In this document: piece after piece, positions 8,451 through 19,700 of the stretch
How the letters are laid out: every line of letters begins with the position of its first letter
How positions within the stretch are numbered: position 1 is the stretch's first letter
From: Anatilimnocola floriformis
Lineage (GTDB): Bacteria; Planctomycetota; Planctomycetia; Pirellulales; Pirellulaceae
DNA length: 64,000 bases
NCBI RefSeq assembly: GCF_024256385.1
Contig: NZ_JAMLFW010000001.1
Coordinates: forward strand, 3,348,001-3,412,000
Direction of reading: 5' to 3'
Position numbers and translations under genes: made by a program
The notes under the pieces: model-generated
Told to the model about the DNA's origin: nothing
The model's database searches: none
Seen by the model: only the letters and a program-made list of their open reading frames with translations

Positions 8451-9473
8451 ATGAAAACTCCTCTTCCCTTTTCCGATTCCGTCGAAACGATTCCCGCTGA
8501 TGAAGCGCAGCAGATCGCGCGGATTGTCGAAATCGTGCAGCAGACGCAGAAAATCCACTTCGATAAGACGGGCGAGTTGCACCGCGATGTTCACGCCAAA
8601 GCGAATGGCTGCGCGCGGGGAGAGTTACGCATTTCGGCCGGCCTGCCTGCGGAGCTTGCACAGGGGCTGTTTGTACAACCCGCCACTTACCACGCTGCGG
8701 TTCGCTTTTCGAACTCGGCCCCTTGGTTTCAAGCCGATCTGGTTCCCGATGGTCGCGGCCTGGCCATTCAGGTCGAAGATGTTCCCGGCGAGCACGTTGA
8801 CGACGGGGTCACCACGCAAGATTTTGTAATGGTGAATCATCCTTGCTTCATCACCGCCGATGTGCGGGAGTTTTTGGAGATCGAAGAAGCTCGCCTCCGC
8901 GCAGCCGATGATCCGATCCAGCTGGCCGCAGTCCTCGCGAGCAAAGAATGGAATCCGCTGAAGTGGAACTGGCGTGAAAGTCTCGCGCTCGCGCAGTTGG
9001 TAGCGCAGCTGCCGTCGCATCCGGCTAGTTACACGTACTACAGCATGAGTCCGATTCGCTTCGGCAACTATGTTGCCAAGTATCGCCTCCAACCCGCGGT
9101 CGATTTGCCGAGTTCCACGCTGTGGTCCGCGGCACGGGTCGCCACCGAACGCGATGCCATGCGCCACATGCTCGCCGAGACACTGCAAAGCCAGGAGCTG
9201 ACGTTTGAGTTCCAGGTGCAACTGCGCACTGCCGAGGAGTCGATGCCCATCGAAGACGCTTCCGTAACTTGGCCGGAAGCCGAGTCACCGTTTCGAACGG
9301 TGGCTCAGTTGGTCCTGCCTCGCCAGGACATTTCGGCGCCAGAAGTTTCCGCCGCCGGCGAACGTCGCGCCTTTAGCGTCTGGCATGCACTCGCGGCCCA
9401 TCGACCGCTCGGCGGCATCAATCGCTTGCGACGCGCCGTGTATCCCGCGTCGGCGAAATTTCGCGGCGCGTAA
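8451..9473 (+). CDS. Catalase-like heme protein
   Basis: A 340-residue protein of the short catalase-related group. Blocks matching the catalase fold are DVHAKANGCARGEL, whose His corresponds to the distal heme His, then AAVRFSNSAPWF, PDGRGLAIQV, QDFVMVNHPCF and IRFGNYVAKYRLQP. It is much shorter than classical catalases (about 480 residues or more) and has no signal peptide, so peroxidase or fatty-acid hydroperoxide chemistry is as likely as true catalase activity. The ATG at 8451 is preferred: the longer frame from 8373 adds 26 residues with no family similarity. No good ribosome binding site is visible. Confidence 0.8.
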   Translation: MKTPLPFSDSVETIPADEAQQIARIVEIVQQTQKIHFDKTGELHRDVHAKANGCARGELRISAGLPAELAQGLFVQPATYHAAVRFSNSAPWFQADLVPDGRGLAIQVEDVPGEHVDDGVTTQDFVMVNHPCFITADVREFLEIEEARLRAADDPIQLAAVLASKEWNPLKWNWRESLALAQLVAQLPSHPASYTYYSMSPIRFGNYVAKYRLQPAVDLPSSTLWSAARVATERDAMRHMLAETLQSQELTFEFQVQLRTAEESMPIEDASVTWPEAESPFRTVAQLVLPRQDISAPEVSAAGERRAFSVWHALAAHRPLGGINRLRRAVYPASAKFRGA

Positions 9474-9568
9474 CGCCAGCGTCATCCGCTCATGGCGACT
9501 CGCTCGGCTGCAAGTTATCATACTGCGCAACATCCCGAGCGATTCTGATCTGTCTGCGGAGATCCTCC

Positions 9569-10579
9569 ATGCGTTGCCGAACAAATTCTTTCTGCCTGTG
9601 CGTTGCTTTGTTTTTTGCATCGGCATTTTCGCTGAGCGCATTCGGCCAGGACATTGCCAAGCACAATCGCTGGACGACAGCTCTCACGTTTACGAACGGC
9701 GGCAAGCAACTCATCATCGTCGGCGGCGAAAGCCTGCAGTATCGGCCTGGCGATGTACGCATCTGGGACACCGCCAATGGCGCTCAGGTCGCAGCGTTCG
9801 AAGGTCATCCGACCAATGTCTGGGGCGTGGCCGCGTCGGCCGATGGCAAGACACTAATCACCACCGGTTACGACGGCAAGGTCATCGTCTGGGATATCGA
9901 GCAAAAGAAGCCGAAAGCGACGCTCGACAAGCATAAAGGCTGGGTTCGCGCGGTGGCACTGAGCAAAGATGAAAAGCGTTTCGCCACCGGCGGCGAGGAT
10001 GGCACGGTCATCCTATGGGAAGTCGACGGCCCAAAGGAAGTGAAGTCGTTCAAAGCCCACGAGCAAGCCATTTATGCTCTCGCGTTTGCGCCCGATGGCA
10101 CGCTGGCCAGCGGCTCGACCGATAAGTTTGCCAAGCTCTGGGATGCCGCCGAAGGAAAGGAAAAAGCCAAGCTCGAAGGACACGAAGACGCCGTCTGGGC
10201 CCTCTCCTGGTCGGCCGATGGCAATTGGCTGGCCACGGCGGGCGCCGATCGCAAGATCAAGGTGCGCGATAAGGAAGGGAAAGAACAGTTCGCCCTCGAA
10301 GGCCACAAAGATTGGGTCAGCGGCGTGGCGTTCTCGCCCGACGGCAACTGGCTGGCCAGCAGCAGTCACGACAAAACGGCCAAGCTGTGGGACGTGAAAG
10401 AAAAGAAAGAAGCCCATACCTTCGGCCCCGCTAAGAGCACGAACTGGTGCGTCGGCTTCAGCCCCGACGGCGCCCTGCTCGCCGTCGGCTGTCACAATGA
10501 AATCCATCTCTACAAAACGGCAGACAAGAGCGAGCCCTTCCCGCCCGCCAAGGAAGAAAAGCCGGCCGAGAAGAAGTAA
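9569..10579 (+). CDS. Exported WD40-repeat protein
   Basis: A 336-residue protein with a signal peptide ending near ASAFSLSAFGQ, followed by about seven WD40 blades that should close into one propeller. Clear repeats include VIVWDIEQKKPKATLDKHKG, VILWEVDGPKEVKSFKAHEQ and AKLWDAAEGKEKAKLEGHED. The tail is short and charged (PPAKEEKPAEKK). Exported WD40 proteins of this type are common in planctomycetes, often near DUF1549/DUF1553 genes as here, but have no defined function. The downstream DUF1549/DUF1553 gene starts 109 bp later on the same strand. Confidence 0.85.
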   Translation: MRCRTNSFCLCVALFFASAFSLSAFGQDIAKHNRWTTALTFTNGGKQLIIVGGESLQYRPGDVRIWDTANGAQVAAFEGHPTNVWGVAASADGKTLITTGYDGKVIVWDIEQKKPKATLDKHKGWVRAVALSKDEKRFATGGEDGTVILWEVDGPKEVKSFKAHEQAIYALAFAPDGTLASGSTDKFAKLWDAAEGKEKAKLEGHEDAVWALSWSADGNWLATAGADRKIKVRDKEGKEQFALEGHKDWVSGVAFSPDGNWLASSSHDKTAKLWDVKEKKEAHTFGPAKSTNWCVGFSPDGALLAVGCHNEIHLYKTADKSEPFPPAKEEKPAEKK

Positions 10580-10687
10580 CCAGGAAATGGTTGAAAGCCG
10601 GGCGCGATGCACTCTAAACTAGGGAAGCCCACCTGACTCGTTTCCCACCATTCGCGCCCTGCGAACCTTGCAGAGGGTACACCCTGC

Positions 10688-12895
10688 ATGCTGATTCGTT
10701 TCCCACGCAAGATGCGTTCTCTTTTCGCAATCATCGCAGCGTTGCTCTGCTGCGCGCCCGCCTTCGCCGACGACGCCGCCACGAAGGATGCTGAGTTTTT
10801 CGAGCAGCAGATTCGGCCGCTGCTGATTGCACACTGCACCGATTGCCATGGCGATCGCAAGCAGGAAGCGAAGCTGCGACTCGACAGCCGCGAGGCCCTA
10901 CTCGCCGGCGGCGAATCGGGGCCGGCGCTCGTGCCGGGTGAGCCCGAAAAAAGTCTGCTGATCGCAGCCGTCCATTACAAGGCCGACGTCGCACAGATGC
11001 CGCCGAAGGGAAAAATGGATGATGAGAAAATCGCGAAGCTGACACGCTGGGTACAAAGTGGGGCAGTTTGGCCGGTCAGCGCAAAGCCGATGCGAACCGA
11101 CGCCGCGAGCGGCGACAACAAATGGAAACTTCGGGCGCAGGATCGCGACTTCTGGTCATTCCGGCCGGTCGTGAAAACGACGCCCCCCGAATCGCCGTTG
11201 TCTGCCGAAGCACACGACGCGCTCGATCTCTTCATTCAGAAAAAACTAGCCGAGCAAAATCTCTCTCCTGCACAACCCGCCGACAAACGCCAACTCATCC
11301 GCCGCGTGACTTTCGATCTCACCGGCTTGCCGCCGACGATTGCCGATGTCGACGCATTCGTCGCCGATGAATCGCCGGATGCTTACGAGCGCGTCGTCGA
11401 TCGTTTGCTCGCCTCGCCGCGATTCGGCGAACGGGCCGCGCGGTTGTGGCTCGATGTTGCTCGCTTCGGTGAAGATCAGGCCCACACGTTTGCCGCGCGG
11501 CGATATCCACAGGGATTTCGCTATCGCGATTGGCTCGTGCAGCAGATGAATGCCGACCTGCCCTACGATCAATTTATCAAGTTGCAAATCGCCGCCGATC
11601 TGCTCGCTGCTCCTGACGAGCGGCAACACTTGCCTGCTCTGGGCATGTTTGCCTGCGGCCCCGTTTATTACGGCGACAAGAACGATCTCGATCAATACGC
11701 CGATCGGGTCGATACGCTGACCCGCGGTTTTCTCGGCCTGACGGTCGCGTGTGCTCGTTGCCACGATCACAAGTTCGACCCGATTCCGACGGCCGACTAT
11801 TACGCGCTCGTCGGAGTGTTTGCGAGTTCCGACTATGTCGAGTCCCCGCTGGTTTCGCCCGCTGAGGTCGAAGAATTTCAGAAGCAGCTGACCGAAAAAG
11901 AAAAGCAGATGAAAGAAAAGGAGCGTCCGAAGAAATATCCCTTCGCTCACGCTCTGACCGATCGCAGTCAGCCGAAGACGATGAAGGTGCATATTCGCGG
12001 CAACCCAGACACACTCGCCGAAGAAGCGCCGCGGCAATTCCTCGCCATCCTTTCGCCCGACAATCGCGAAAGGTTCGCCAAAGGAAGTGGCCGGCTCGAG
12101 CTGGCCGATGCGATCGCCGATCCGCAAAATCCGCTCACCGCTCGGGTGATGGTCAATCGTCTTTGGCAGCAGCACTTCGGCCTGGGACTTGTCCGCACGG
12201 CGGGAAATTTCGGCGCGTTGGGCGAACAGCCGACGCATCCCGAACTGCTCGATTACCTGGCCGCGACGTTTGTCGAACAAGGTTGGTCGCTGAAGGAGAT
12301 GCATCGCCAGATGGTGCAATCGGCCACCTACCGGCAAGGGACAACCAATGCCGCCGCAGCCGAGGCCGATCCCGAGAACCGTAGTTGGTCGCGCTATGCC
12401 CGTCGCCGTCTCGATGTCGAATCGTGGCGAGATGCAATGCTCTCGGTCGGCGGTCAACTCGATTCGGCCATGCTCGGTCCTTCGCACGACTTGGCGAACA
12501 ACAACAACCGCCGCCGCACAATCTACGGCATGGTCAGTCGCCATGAATTGAATCCGCTGCTGCGACTATTCGATTTTCCCGATCCAAACATCACCAGCGA
12601 TCAACGGCTGACGACGACCGTGCCGTTGCAGCAACTGTTTGTGCTCAACAGCGAGTTCATGACCAACCTCGCCAAAGAAATCGCTCGCCAGGCGCAAGCC
12701 AACGGCGCTGACGACAGCGCGCGGATCAGCGAACTGTATGAACGTCTTTACAACCGCGAGCCAACATCGGGGGAACTCGAAATCGGTCGGCGGTTTGTGA
12801 CCAGCACCGAAGCCACCCCCGGCACGCAATTGAATCGCTGGGAACGGTACGCCCAGGCGTTGCTGGCGGCGAATGAGTTTTTGTATTTGGATTGA
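10688..12895 (+). CDS. Planctomycete cytochrome C-type DUF1549/DUF1553 protein
   Basis: A 735-residue exported protein with three parts. A signal peptide (about 1-28) is followed by a planctomycete cytochrome C domain with the heme-binding CTDCH. DUF1549 (about 175-385) contains [13 protein letters not shown] and the second CxxCH motif, [23 protein letters not shown]1553 (about 465-715) contains NRLWQQHFG and [20 protein letters not shown]. The family is greatly expanded in planctomycetes and is generally thought to act in the periplasm, perhaps in polysaccharide use or electron transfer; the reaction is unknown. It almost always precedes a DUF1501 gene, as it does here. Confidence 0.93.
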   Translation: MLIRFPRKMRSLFAIIAALLCCAPAFADDAATKDAEFFEQQIRPLLIAHCTDCHGDRKQEAKLRLDSREALLAGGESGPALVPGEPEKSLLIAAVHYKADVAQMPPKGKMDDEKIAKLTRWVQSGAVWPVSAKPMRTDAASGDNKWKLRAQDRDFWSFRPVVKTTPPESPLSAEAHDALDLFIQKKLAEQNLSPAQPADKRQLIRRVTFDLTGLPPTIADVDAFVADESPDAYERVVDRLLASPRFGERAARLWLDVARFGEDQAHTFAARRYPQGFRYRDWLVQQMNADLPYDQFIKLQIAADLLAAPDERQHLPALGMFACGPVYYGDKNDLDQYADRVDTLTRGFLGLTVACARCHDHKFDPIPTADYYALVGVFASSDYVESPLVSPAEVEEFQKQLTEKEKQMKEKERPKKYPFAHALTDRSQPKTMKVHIRGNPDTLAEEAPRQFLAILSPDNRERFAKGSGRLELADAIADPQNPLTARVMVNRLWQQHFGLGLVRTAGNFGALGEQPTHPELLDYLAATFVEQGWSLKEMHRQMVQSATYRQGTTNAAAAEADPENRSWSRYARRRLDVESWRDAMLSVGGQLDSAMLGPSHDLANNNNRRRTIYGMVSRHELNPLLRLFDFPDPNITSDQRLTTTVPLQQLFVLNSEFMTNLAKEIARQAQANGADDSARISELYERLYNREPTSGELEIGRRFVTSTEATPGTQLNRWERYAQALLAANEFLYLD

Positions 12896-12899
12896 GGTC

Positions 12900-12932
12900 G
12901 GGGACTGGGGGGCTAGGGGTTAGGGACTAGGG
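12900..12932 (+). promoter_or_regulatory. Possible G-quadruplex in the spacer of the DUF1553/DUF1501 pair
   Basis: Five runs of three or more G (12900-12903, 12907-12912, 12916-12919, 12923-12925, 12930-12932) are separated by loops of three or four bases built from ACT, CTA, TTA and ACTA. This meets the usual sequence rule for an intramolecular G-quadruplex and would be on the mRNA-sense strand between the two genes. It also reads as a degenerate tandem repeat of GGGACTA. Function is not shown. Confidence 0.45.
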
Positions 12933-12988
12933 AAGAGCAATTCGGTTGCGTTCTGGCCGCTCAACTCTGTACTACAAGAAACACCATC

Positions 12989-14386
12989 ATGGATATGAAC
13001 CTTTCTCGCCGATCGCTCCTCAAAATTGGCGGCGGCTTTGGCGCGATCGGCCTCGCGGCAGCGCTCGCCGGTGAGCAATCGGCCTCGGCAGCACCGTCGC
13101 CAGCGATGGTCAATCCCCTCGCGCCGCGGCTTGGCCATTATCCCGCGAAGGTGAAACGTATTATTTTTCTGTTCATGAATGGCGGGCCGTCGCACGTTGA
13201 TTCGTTCGACCCCAAGCCGGAACTCATCCGCCGGCATGGGCAGAAGCTTCCCGATTCGTTCGTCGGCAAGAATACCCGGCGGCGCGACGGCAAGCTGCTG
13301 CAGTCGCCGTTTCCCTGGGCACAGTATGGCGAATCGGGAATCGAGGTCAGCGATCTCTTTCCGCATATCGCGAAGCGCATCGACAAGCTTTGCGTGCTCC
13401 GCAGCATGTGGAGCGACAACCCGAATCACGAGCCCGGCCTGCTGCTGATGAACACCGGCAACATGCAACCGATCCGACCGAGCATGGGTTCGTGGCTGAC
13501 ATACGCTCTTGGCAGTGAGAATCAAAACCTGCCCGGTTACATCGTGCTCTGCCCGGGCAAACCGGTCGTCGGGCCGTATCTCTGGAGCAACGGCTTCTTG
13601 CCTGGCGTGCACCAGGGAACGCAGATCAATCCGAAGAATACCGATCCCAAGGCGATGATTCGCGACGTGCAGAATCGCTGGCAGTCGACGGCGGCCCAGC
13701 GCGAGCAACTCGATCTGCTGCAGTCGCTCAATCAATTGCATCTCGAACAGCGCGAGAAAGACGCTAATCTCGAATCGCGCATTGCTTCGCTCGAAATGGC
13801 TTATCGCATGCAGGGCGAAGCGCAAGAAGCGTTCGACCTCGGCCGCGAAACGGCGGAGACGCGTAAACGCTACGGCGAGGGATCATTCGCCAATTCCTGC
13901 TTACTCGCGCGGCGACTCAGCGAGCGCGGCGTGCGAGTGGTGCAGCTCTACTACGGCGACGGCCAGCCGTGGGACGATCACGGCGACATCAGCAATCATA
14001 AGAAACATGCGCTCGCCAGCGATCAACCGATTGCAGCGTTGCTCGACGATCTGCAGGCCCGCGGCTTGTGGGAAGAAACACTGGTGATCTGGGGCGGCGA
14101 GTTCGGTCGCACGCCGATGACCGAAGGCGAGAAAGGGCGCGACCATCATGCGTCCGGTTTCAGCATGTGGCTGGCCGGCGGTGGCGTTAAGCAAGGCTAT
14201 GTTCATGGCGCGACCGACGAATTTGGTTTCTCAGCGATAGAGAAGCCGATGCATGTCTACGATCTGCATGCGACGATCCTGCACTTGCTCGGCTTGAATC
14301 ACGAGAAGCTGACGTTCCGCTTCAGCGGCCGCGACATTCGCTTGACCGATGTGCATGGGCATGTGGTGCAGGATATTTTGACGTAG
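12989..14386 (+). CDS. Tat-exported DUF1501 protein
   Basis: A 465-residue protein with a twin-arginine signal (LSRRSLLKIGGGFGAIG then an AAALA stretch, residues about 5-36), implying export in folded form. The rest is a DUF1501 domain, related in fold to the sulfatase/alkaline phosphatase superfamily: FLFMNGGPSHVDSFDPKPEL near the N-terminus, WGGEFGRTPM, and GRDHHASGFSMWLAGGG near the C-terminus supply the Asp, Glu and His residues expected to hold metal. It is 93 bp downstream of its usual partner, the DUF1549/DUF1553 gene. The substrate is unknown. Confidence 0.92.
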   Translation: MDMNLSRRSLLKIGGGFGAIGLAAALAGEQSASAAPSPAMVNPLAPRLGHYPAKVKRIIFLFMNGGPSHVDSFDPKPELIRRHGQKLPDSFVGKNTRRRDGKLLQSPFPWAQYGESGIEVSDLFPHIAKRIDKLCVLRSMWSDNPNHEPGLLLMNTGNMQPIRPSMGSWLTYALGSENQNLPGYIVLCPGKPVVGPYLWSNGFLPGVHQGTQINPKNTDPKAMIRDVQNRWQSTAAQREQLDLLQSLNQLHLEQREKDANLESRIASLEMAYRMQGEAQEAFDLGRETAETRKRYGEGSFANSCLLARRLSERGVRVVQLYYGDGQPWDDHGDISNHKKHALASDQPIAALLDDLQARGLWEETLVIWGGEFGRTPMTEGEKGRDHHASGFSMWLAGGGVKQGYVHGATDEFGFSAIEKPMHVYDLHATILHLLGLNHEKLTFRFSGRDIRLTDVHGHVVQDILT

Positions 14387-14422
14387 CGCGGTCTTTATCG
14401 CTCACGCTCGTCTACCCGGGCT

Positions 14423-15964
14423 TCACTGCCGAAACGCGAATTCATACAGCGAGCAAATCTCCGCCGCTGTTTTCGCTCCGATCGTGCTGAATCGCTGATA
14501 CAGCGCGGCCACATCGGTCACTGCATTCTCTGTCAGCCGCTCAAACTTCGCCGCGAGCAACGTGGCCAGATGCGTGCGCTCACAGCGGGCATGCCCTTGC
14601 GGATACATCACCAGGCCGCTGCTCAGCGTTCCTGCCGTGGCATGTACCAGTTCGATCGTCGTCGGAATGCCATCGGGATATTTCTGATCATATTCCGGCC
14701 CGCCGTGGACAAACTCGATCCGCTGCATCAGCTCGCGCGTGATCGGATGCAGCAGCGCCGCATCGTCGTAATCGGCAGGGAGCAGCACCAGGTCCTGCCA
14801 CAGCGTGATCTCGTCATTGGGTCGCGCCGGCGACGTGACTGTGGTCGCTCGTTCGATCGCCTTGCGCAGCAGCGTGGCAATGATATAGACCATCGAATGA
14901 TCGGCGCTCTGCCGCGTACGCGGATCTCTTTTGTGTGGATCGCCGATGATGCTGAAGGCTGGTTCGTAAATAGTGATGCGGATCTTGTTGAGCTGCTGCC
15001 AATCAGCGGCGACCTCCGGATGCTGCGCGAGCAGCGCGAGCAACCCGCCAATCGCTCCTGCCGATTGATGCTCGTACAAGCCAAGCTTGAAGTGCATGCC
15101 CATGATCGCGAAATCATGGCCACCGGTTGCCAGTTCCAAATCGAACGGGCTCTCGTCTTTTTTCGTCGGTTTCTCGAATAAACAAAACACCGCCTGCGGA
15201 TTGCGAAAAATATCGGCCGGTCCCACAAAACCGTTCATCGCCCGCCGCATTGCAGTAACAGCCATCTCCGCTGTGATAGCCGCCGACGCTCCCTTGCTAT
15301 CCGACAATTGATGCCCATGTCGGATTGCGCGGAACGGCACGTAATGCGCCACGACCATTCCGATCGCCGATTCGATCTGCTCTGCCGTCGCACCCAGGAT
15401 CGCGCCATACACGGCCGCTGAAGCAATCCCGCCGTGCAGCACGTGATCGATCTTGTAATCCTTCAAACCAAAGCACTCGGCCAGGCGGCCGCGAATTTCA
15501 TCGAGACAAAGCATTGCGAGCAGCGTTTTTCTTCCATCCCAGCCAGCAATCTGCGCCGCGGCAATCGCGACTGGATAAAAATCGTTGTGGCCGAACTCGC
15601 CGCGGGTGTAACCGGTCCGCGGGTTATAGCCGAAGTTCGTGCCGTTCGAATCGAGTTCGCGCACCGCCGAGCTATTCGCGAGCACGGCCTTCTCGGGCTG
15701 AACTGCTTGCGACGAACCGAGCACCGTCGCCCCTGGGCCGTTGACCGGATAGCTCAACGCCTCGTCGCGCAGCAGTCGCGGAGCATTGGCTCCGCAGGCC
15801 AGCGCCGCCACGCCGCAAGCGATGCTATCGGCATGAAATTGCTCGACCCGCGCGAGCACTTCCTCGCTCGGCCCTGGATAGCGATCGTTCAAAAAGTCGA
15901 TCGCATACTGGCCGATGCCGCGGGCCTGGTTGGTGTTCTTCGGCAAAACGAGAAAGGAATCCAT
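14423..15964 (-). CDS. MmgE/PrpD family protein
   Basis: A 513-residue cytosolic protein of the MmgE/PrpD family, whose characterised members include 2-methylcitrate dehydratase (PrpD) and cis-aconitate decarboxylase. Visible blocks are FHADSIACGVAALACG, NSSAVRELDSNGTN, HNDFYPVAIAAAQIAG, HGGIASAAVYGAILGATAEQ and RHGHQLSDSKGASAAITAEM. A PrpD role fits the presence of prpB and a citrate-synthase-family gene at 49.7-51.8 kb, but these are 34 kb away and the family is broad, so the symbol is left blank. It converges with the DUF1501 gene and is divergent from the ABC exporter genes. Confidence 0.87.
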   Translation of the reverse strand: MDSFLVLPKNTNQARGIGQYAIDFLNDRYPGPSEEVLARVEQFHADSIACGVAALACGANAPRLLRDEALSYPVNGPGATVLGSSQAVQPEKAVLANSSAVRELDSNGTNFGYNPRTGYTRGEFGHNDFYPVAIAAAQIAGWDGRKTLLAMLCLDEIRGRLAECFGLKDYKIDHVLHGGIASAAVYGAILGATAEQIESAIGMVVAHYVPFRAIRHGHQLSDSKGASAAITAEMAVTAMRRAMNGFVGPADIFRNPQAVFCLFEKPTKKDESPFDLELATGGHDFAIMGMHFKLGLYEHQSAGAIGGLLALLAQHPEVAADWQQLNKIRITIYEPAFSIIGDPHKRDPRTRQSADHSMVYIIATLLRKAIERATTVTSPARPNDEITLWQDLVLLPADYDDAALLHPITRELMQRIEFVHGGPEYDQKYPDGIPTTIELVHATAGTLSSGLVMYPQGHARCERTHLATLLAAKFERLTENAVTDVAALYQRFSTIGAKTAAEICSLYEFAFRQ

Positions 15965-16074
15965 GATTGACTTCGCACAACGAGTGACGCTGAGATGATC
16001 GATTCAGATGGCGTTAATCTATCGTCGCGGATGGGGAGTTGTCACCGGAGCCTCGGTTTGTGACGATCAAACGC

Positions 16075-16770
16075 ATGACAGAATTAATCGTCGATCATGT
16101 TCGCAAGGAATTTCCCACGCGGGGCGAGCCACTCGTGGTGCTCCGCGATGCTGCCCTCAACCTCGCCGTGGGCGAGAACGCGGCCATCCTTGGCCCTAGC
16201 GGCAGCGGAAAAAGTACGCTGCTGCACATCATCGGGGCTCTCGATCAGCCGACGAGCGGCAGCGTCACGCTCGCGGGCCAAAATCCCGCGAAGCTCGACG
16301 AAACGCAGCTCGCCAAATTTCGCAATCGCCACATTGGGTTCGTTTTTCAAGATCACTACTTGCTGCCGCAACTCTCGGTACTCGAGAACGCCCTGATTCC
16401 CGCCCTCGCCGACGGCACGCCCTCGGCAGAAACCGTCGCGAGGGCGAAACAATTACTCGATCGCGTCGGCTTGTCGCAACGCCTCGATCACCGGCCTGCC
16501 GAGCTCTCCGGCGGTGAACGTCAACGCGTCGGCATTGCTCGAGCGCTCCTGCTCAAGCCGGTGCTCCTGCTCGCCGATGAGCCGACGGGAAATCTCGATC
16601 GCACCAACGCCACCAGCGTCGGCAAATTGCTGTTGGAACTGCAGCAGCACGAAAAAAACATGCTGCTCGTCGTGACGCACAGCCTCGAACTGGCTTCGAT
16701 GATGAGCCGCCGTTACGAACTCGACGATGGCCGTTTGAAAACCAATTTAAAGGAGGAGTTTTCGTTATGA
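16075..16770 (+). CDS. ABC exporter ATP-binding protein (LolD/MacB type)
   Basis: A 231-residue ATPase with all expected motifs: Walker A GPSGSGKST, Q-loop FVFQDHYLLPQL, signature LSGGERQRVGIARAL, Walker B LLLADEPTGNLD and switch His in VVTHS. Sequence type and partner place it with LolD/MacB/FtsE mechanotransmission ATPases, which move lipoproteins or other substrates out of the inner membrane instead of importing. The ATG at 16075 is chosen over a start at 16039, because homology begins at TELIVDHVRKEF. Its stop overlaps the permease start by four bases (ATGA), so the two are translationally coupled. Confidence 0.93.
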   Translation: MTELIVDHVRKEFPTRGEPLVVLRDAALNLAVGENAAILGPSGSGKSTLLHIIGALDQPTSGSVTLAGQNPAKLDETQLAKFRNRHIGFVFQDHYLLPQLSVLENALIPALADGTPSAETVARAKQLLDRVGLSQRLDHRPAELSGGERQRVGIARALLLKPVLLLADEPTGNLDRTNATSVGKLLLELQQHEKNMLLVVTHSLELASMMSRRYELDDGRLKTNLKEEFSL

Positions 16771-19700
16771 ATTTCCTCCGCCTGGTTATTCGCAGTTGGC
16801 AGTTTCACGCAGCCAAACACTTCGCCGTGATTCTTGGTGTGCTCGCAGCCACAGCCGTGCTAACCGGCGCACTCGTAGTCGGCGATTCCGTTCGGCAGAG
16901 TTTGCGCGATTTGACGCTCGATCGTTTGGGGAAAATCGATCACCTGCTGCTCGCCGATCGTTTCTTCCGCACCGAACTTGCTGAGGAACTAAAGAAGACG
17001 CCGGTCTTTGAGCAAAACTACGCTGCCGCCGTTCCCGCCATCATTATTCCGACGGCCACGGCAGAGCTGCCGCGCGATAACTCGCGCTCGCTCGCTTCGG
17101 GCATCAATCTGATCGCAGCTGGCCAGGGCTTTTGGGATCTCGATAATGCAGCCAAGAAAATCACGGCGCCGAAAGACGGCGAAGTCATTCTGAACGCCGC
17201 GCTCGCCGAAGAGCTGCACGCGAAGCTCGGCGACACGCTCATCCTCCGCATGGCCAAGGCCACGCAGGTTTCCGCCGACAGCCCGCTGGGCAAAAAGACG
17301 GAACGGCTGACAAGCCTCGCAGAGTTGAAGATTCGCGAGATCATTCCCGCCGAAGGTCTCGGACGGTTCAGCTTGCATCCGATGCAAACCGCGCCGAAGA
17401 ATGCTTACGTCGCTCTCGCGCCACTGCAGGATTCGCTCGAGCTAGACAGCAAAGTCAACTCGCTGCTGATCGCCGCCAAAGACGAAGCCCTCGGCCTATC
17501 GCCGGATCTAACCAAGGAACTGCAAACCGCCCTCAAGCCGACACTCGGCGACTATGGTCTGACGATCAAGCATGTCGAGTTGAAGTACGGCACCGAAGGT
17601 GAATCTCGCGACATCATCAATTATTTCAGCCTGACGACGAATCGGATGCTTCTCGACGAGGCGACCGAGAACACCGCCAAGTTCGCCTTCGCGAAGTACC
17701 AGGCCTATCCCGTTCTGACCTATCTCGCCAATTCGATCGATCACGTCGGCGCGCCCGCCGGAACGAAGGGTGTGCCGTATTCGACGATCGCGGCCATCGA
17801 TCCCGGGCCGGATGGTCCGCTCGTCGATGCCGAGGGAAAAGAGTTGCCGCCGCTCGGCGAGCACGACATCGCCGTTACCGATTGGCTGGCCGAAGATCAG
17901 AAGCTGAAGATTGGCGATGAGCTGCGGGTGACTTATTTTGAACCGGAAACAACGCACGGCGATGAGAAGGAACTCTCTGCCGTGTTCACGATCAAGGGAA
18001 TCGTGGCACTCACCGAGCCATCGGAGCCTTACTCGCGCCGCAAAGGGCCGCAGTTCAAACAGCCGCCGACGCGGGCCAACGATCCCGATCTGACGCCCGA
18101 AGTGAAGGGCGTGACCGACCAGGCTTCGATCTCCGATTGGGATGCGCCGTTTCCGTTCGAATACAAACGGATCCGCGCGCAGGATGACAAGTATTGGAAC
18201 AACCACCGCACCACGCCCAAGGCTTACATCAGTCTCGCGGCGGGGCAAAAGCTGTGGGAGAGTCGCTTCGGAAAAATCACGTCGTATCACATTCCGGCAA
18301 AAACCGGGATGACCGAAGAAGTTCTCGCGGCGGAGTTTCTCGCGCAGCTGCGCACCGACAACGAATTGCTCGGTTTCGAAATCGCGCCGATCAAAGCCCG
18401 CGATCTGAAAGCGTCGTCCGGCACTACGCCGTTCGACGTACTGTTTTTGCTCCTCAGTATGTTCATCATCGGCGCCGCGCTGCTGCTCATTTGGCTGTTA
18501 TTCCGCCTCGGCATCGAGCAACGGGCGAGCGAAATCGGCCTCGTCCAAGCGCTTGGTTGGCGACAACGACGAACGCAGGAATGGCTATCTGCCGAGGGAT
18601 TGCTGATATCCGTTGTTGGTGCAGCGGCGGGTGTGGCTGCCGGGATCGGCTATGCGGCGCTCATGATTCACGGCCTGCGAACGTGGTGGGTCGGCGCGAT
18701 TTCGTCGCCGTTTCTGACGCTCCACATTTCCTGGCTGAGCTTGGTGCTGGGGTTCGTCATTGGCCTCGTTGTGGCACAGCTAACGATCTACTTCAGCTTG
18801 CGACAACTCCGCAAAGTCTCGCCACGACAACTCCTCGCGGGTGAAACTTCACCGCCGTTCACCGCCGCTGCCGGTAAGGTTGCAGTATGGAAACGTTGGT
18901 TGCCGTACGGCTTCCTGTTTCTCGCGGTGCTCCTCGCAGGTTTGGCGAGCGTGCTGACCGCCGACGCGCAAGCCGGGACGTTTCTCGCTTGCGGTGCAAG
19001 TGTTTTGACCGGCCTGCTGATCCTGATTTCGCAACTGCTCGGCAGCCGCGATCGTGCTGCGACTGCGGTGCGACCTTTTCGTTACGTTCTTCCCGAACTG
19101 GCCGTCAATAACATCGGCCGCGCGCGTGGCCGCAGCATCGCCACCATCGCGCTCGTCGCGAGTGCCTGCTTTCTCGTCGTCGCCATTAGTTCGTTTCGCT
19201 TGGCTCCCACCGAGCAAGGGATCGGCGGGTTCAATCTGATTGCCGAAAGCTCCGAGCCGATCTTGCCGGACCTCAACGATGCAGCCGGACGAAAGGACGC
19301 ACTCGGCAAAGATGCAGCCGTGCTCGATGGCTCCGAAGTGGTGCCGATGCGCATGCGCGGCGGCGACGATGCGAGCTGTCGGAATCTCTACCAGGCCCAG
19401 CAGCCGCGCGTGCTCGGCGTGACGCCCGCGATGATCAAGCATTTTGATCAAGCCGACGTGACGAAGTTTGCTTTCGCCTCTTCGGCTGCATCGTCGGCCA
19501 GCGAGAAGAACAATCCCTGGCAACTGTTAGCGAGCAGCAAGCCGGACGAACCGATTAGCACCGTGCTCGACATGAACACGGCGCTTTACAGCTTGAAGCT
19601 CTACGGCGGCATTGGCCAGGTTTTTGAAATCGATTACGGCGACGGCCCGCCTTTAAAATTCCGCGTGGTCGGCTTGCTGTCGAACAGCTTGCTGCAAGGA

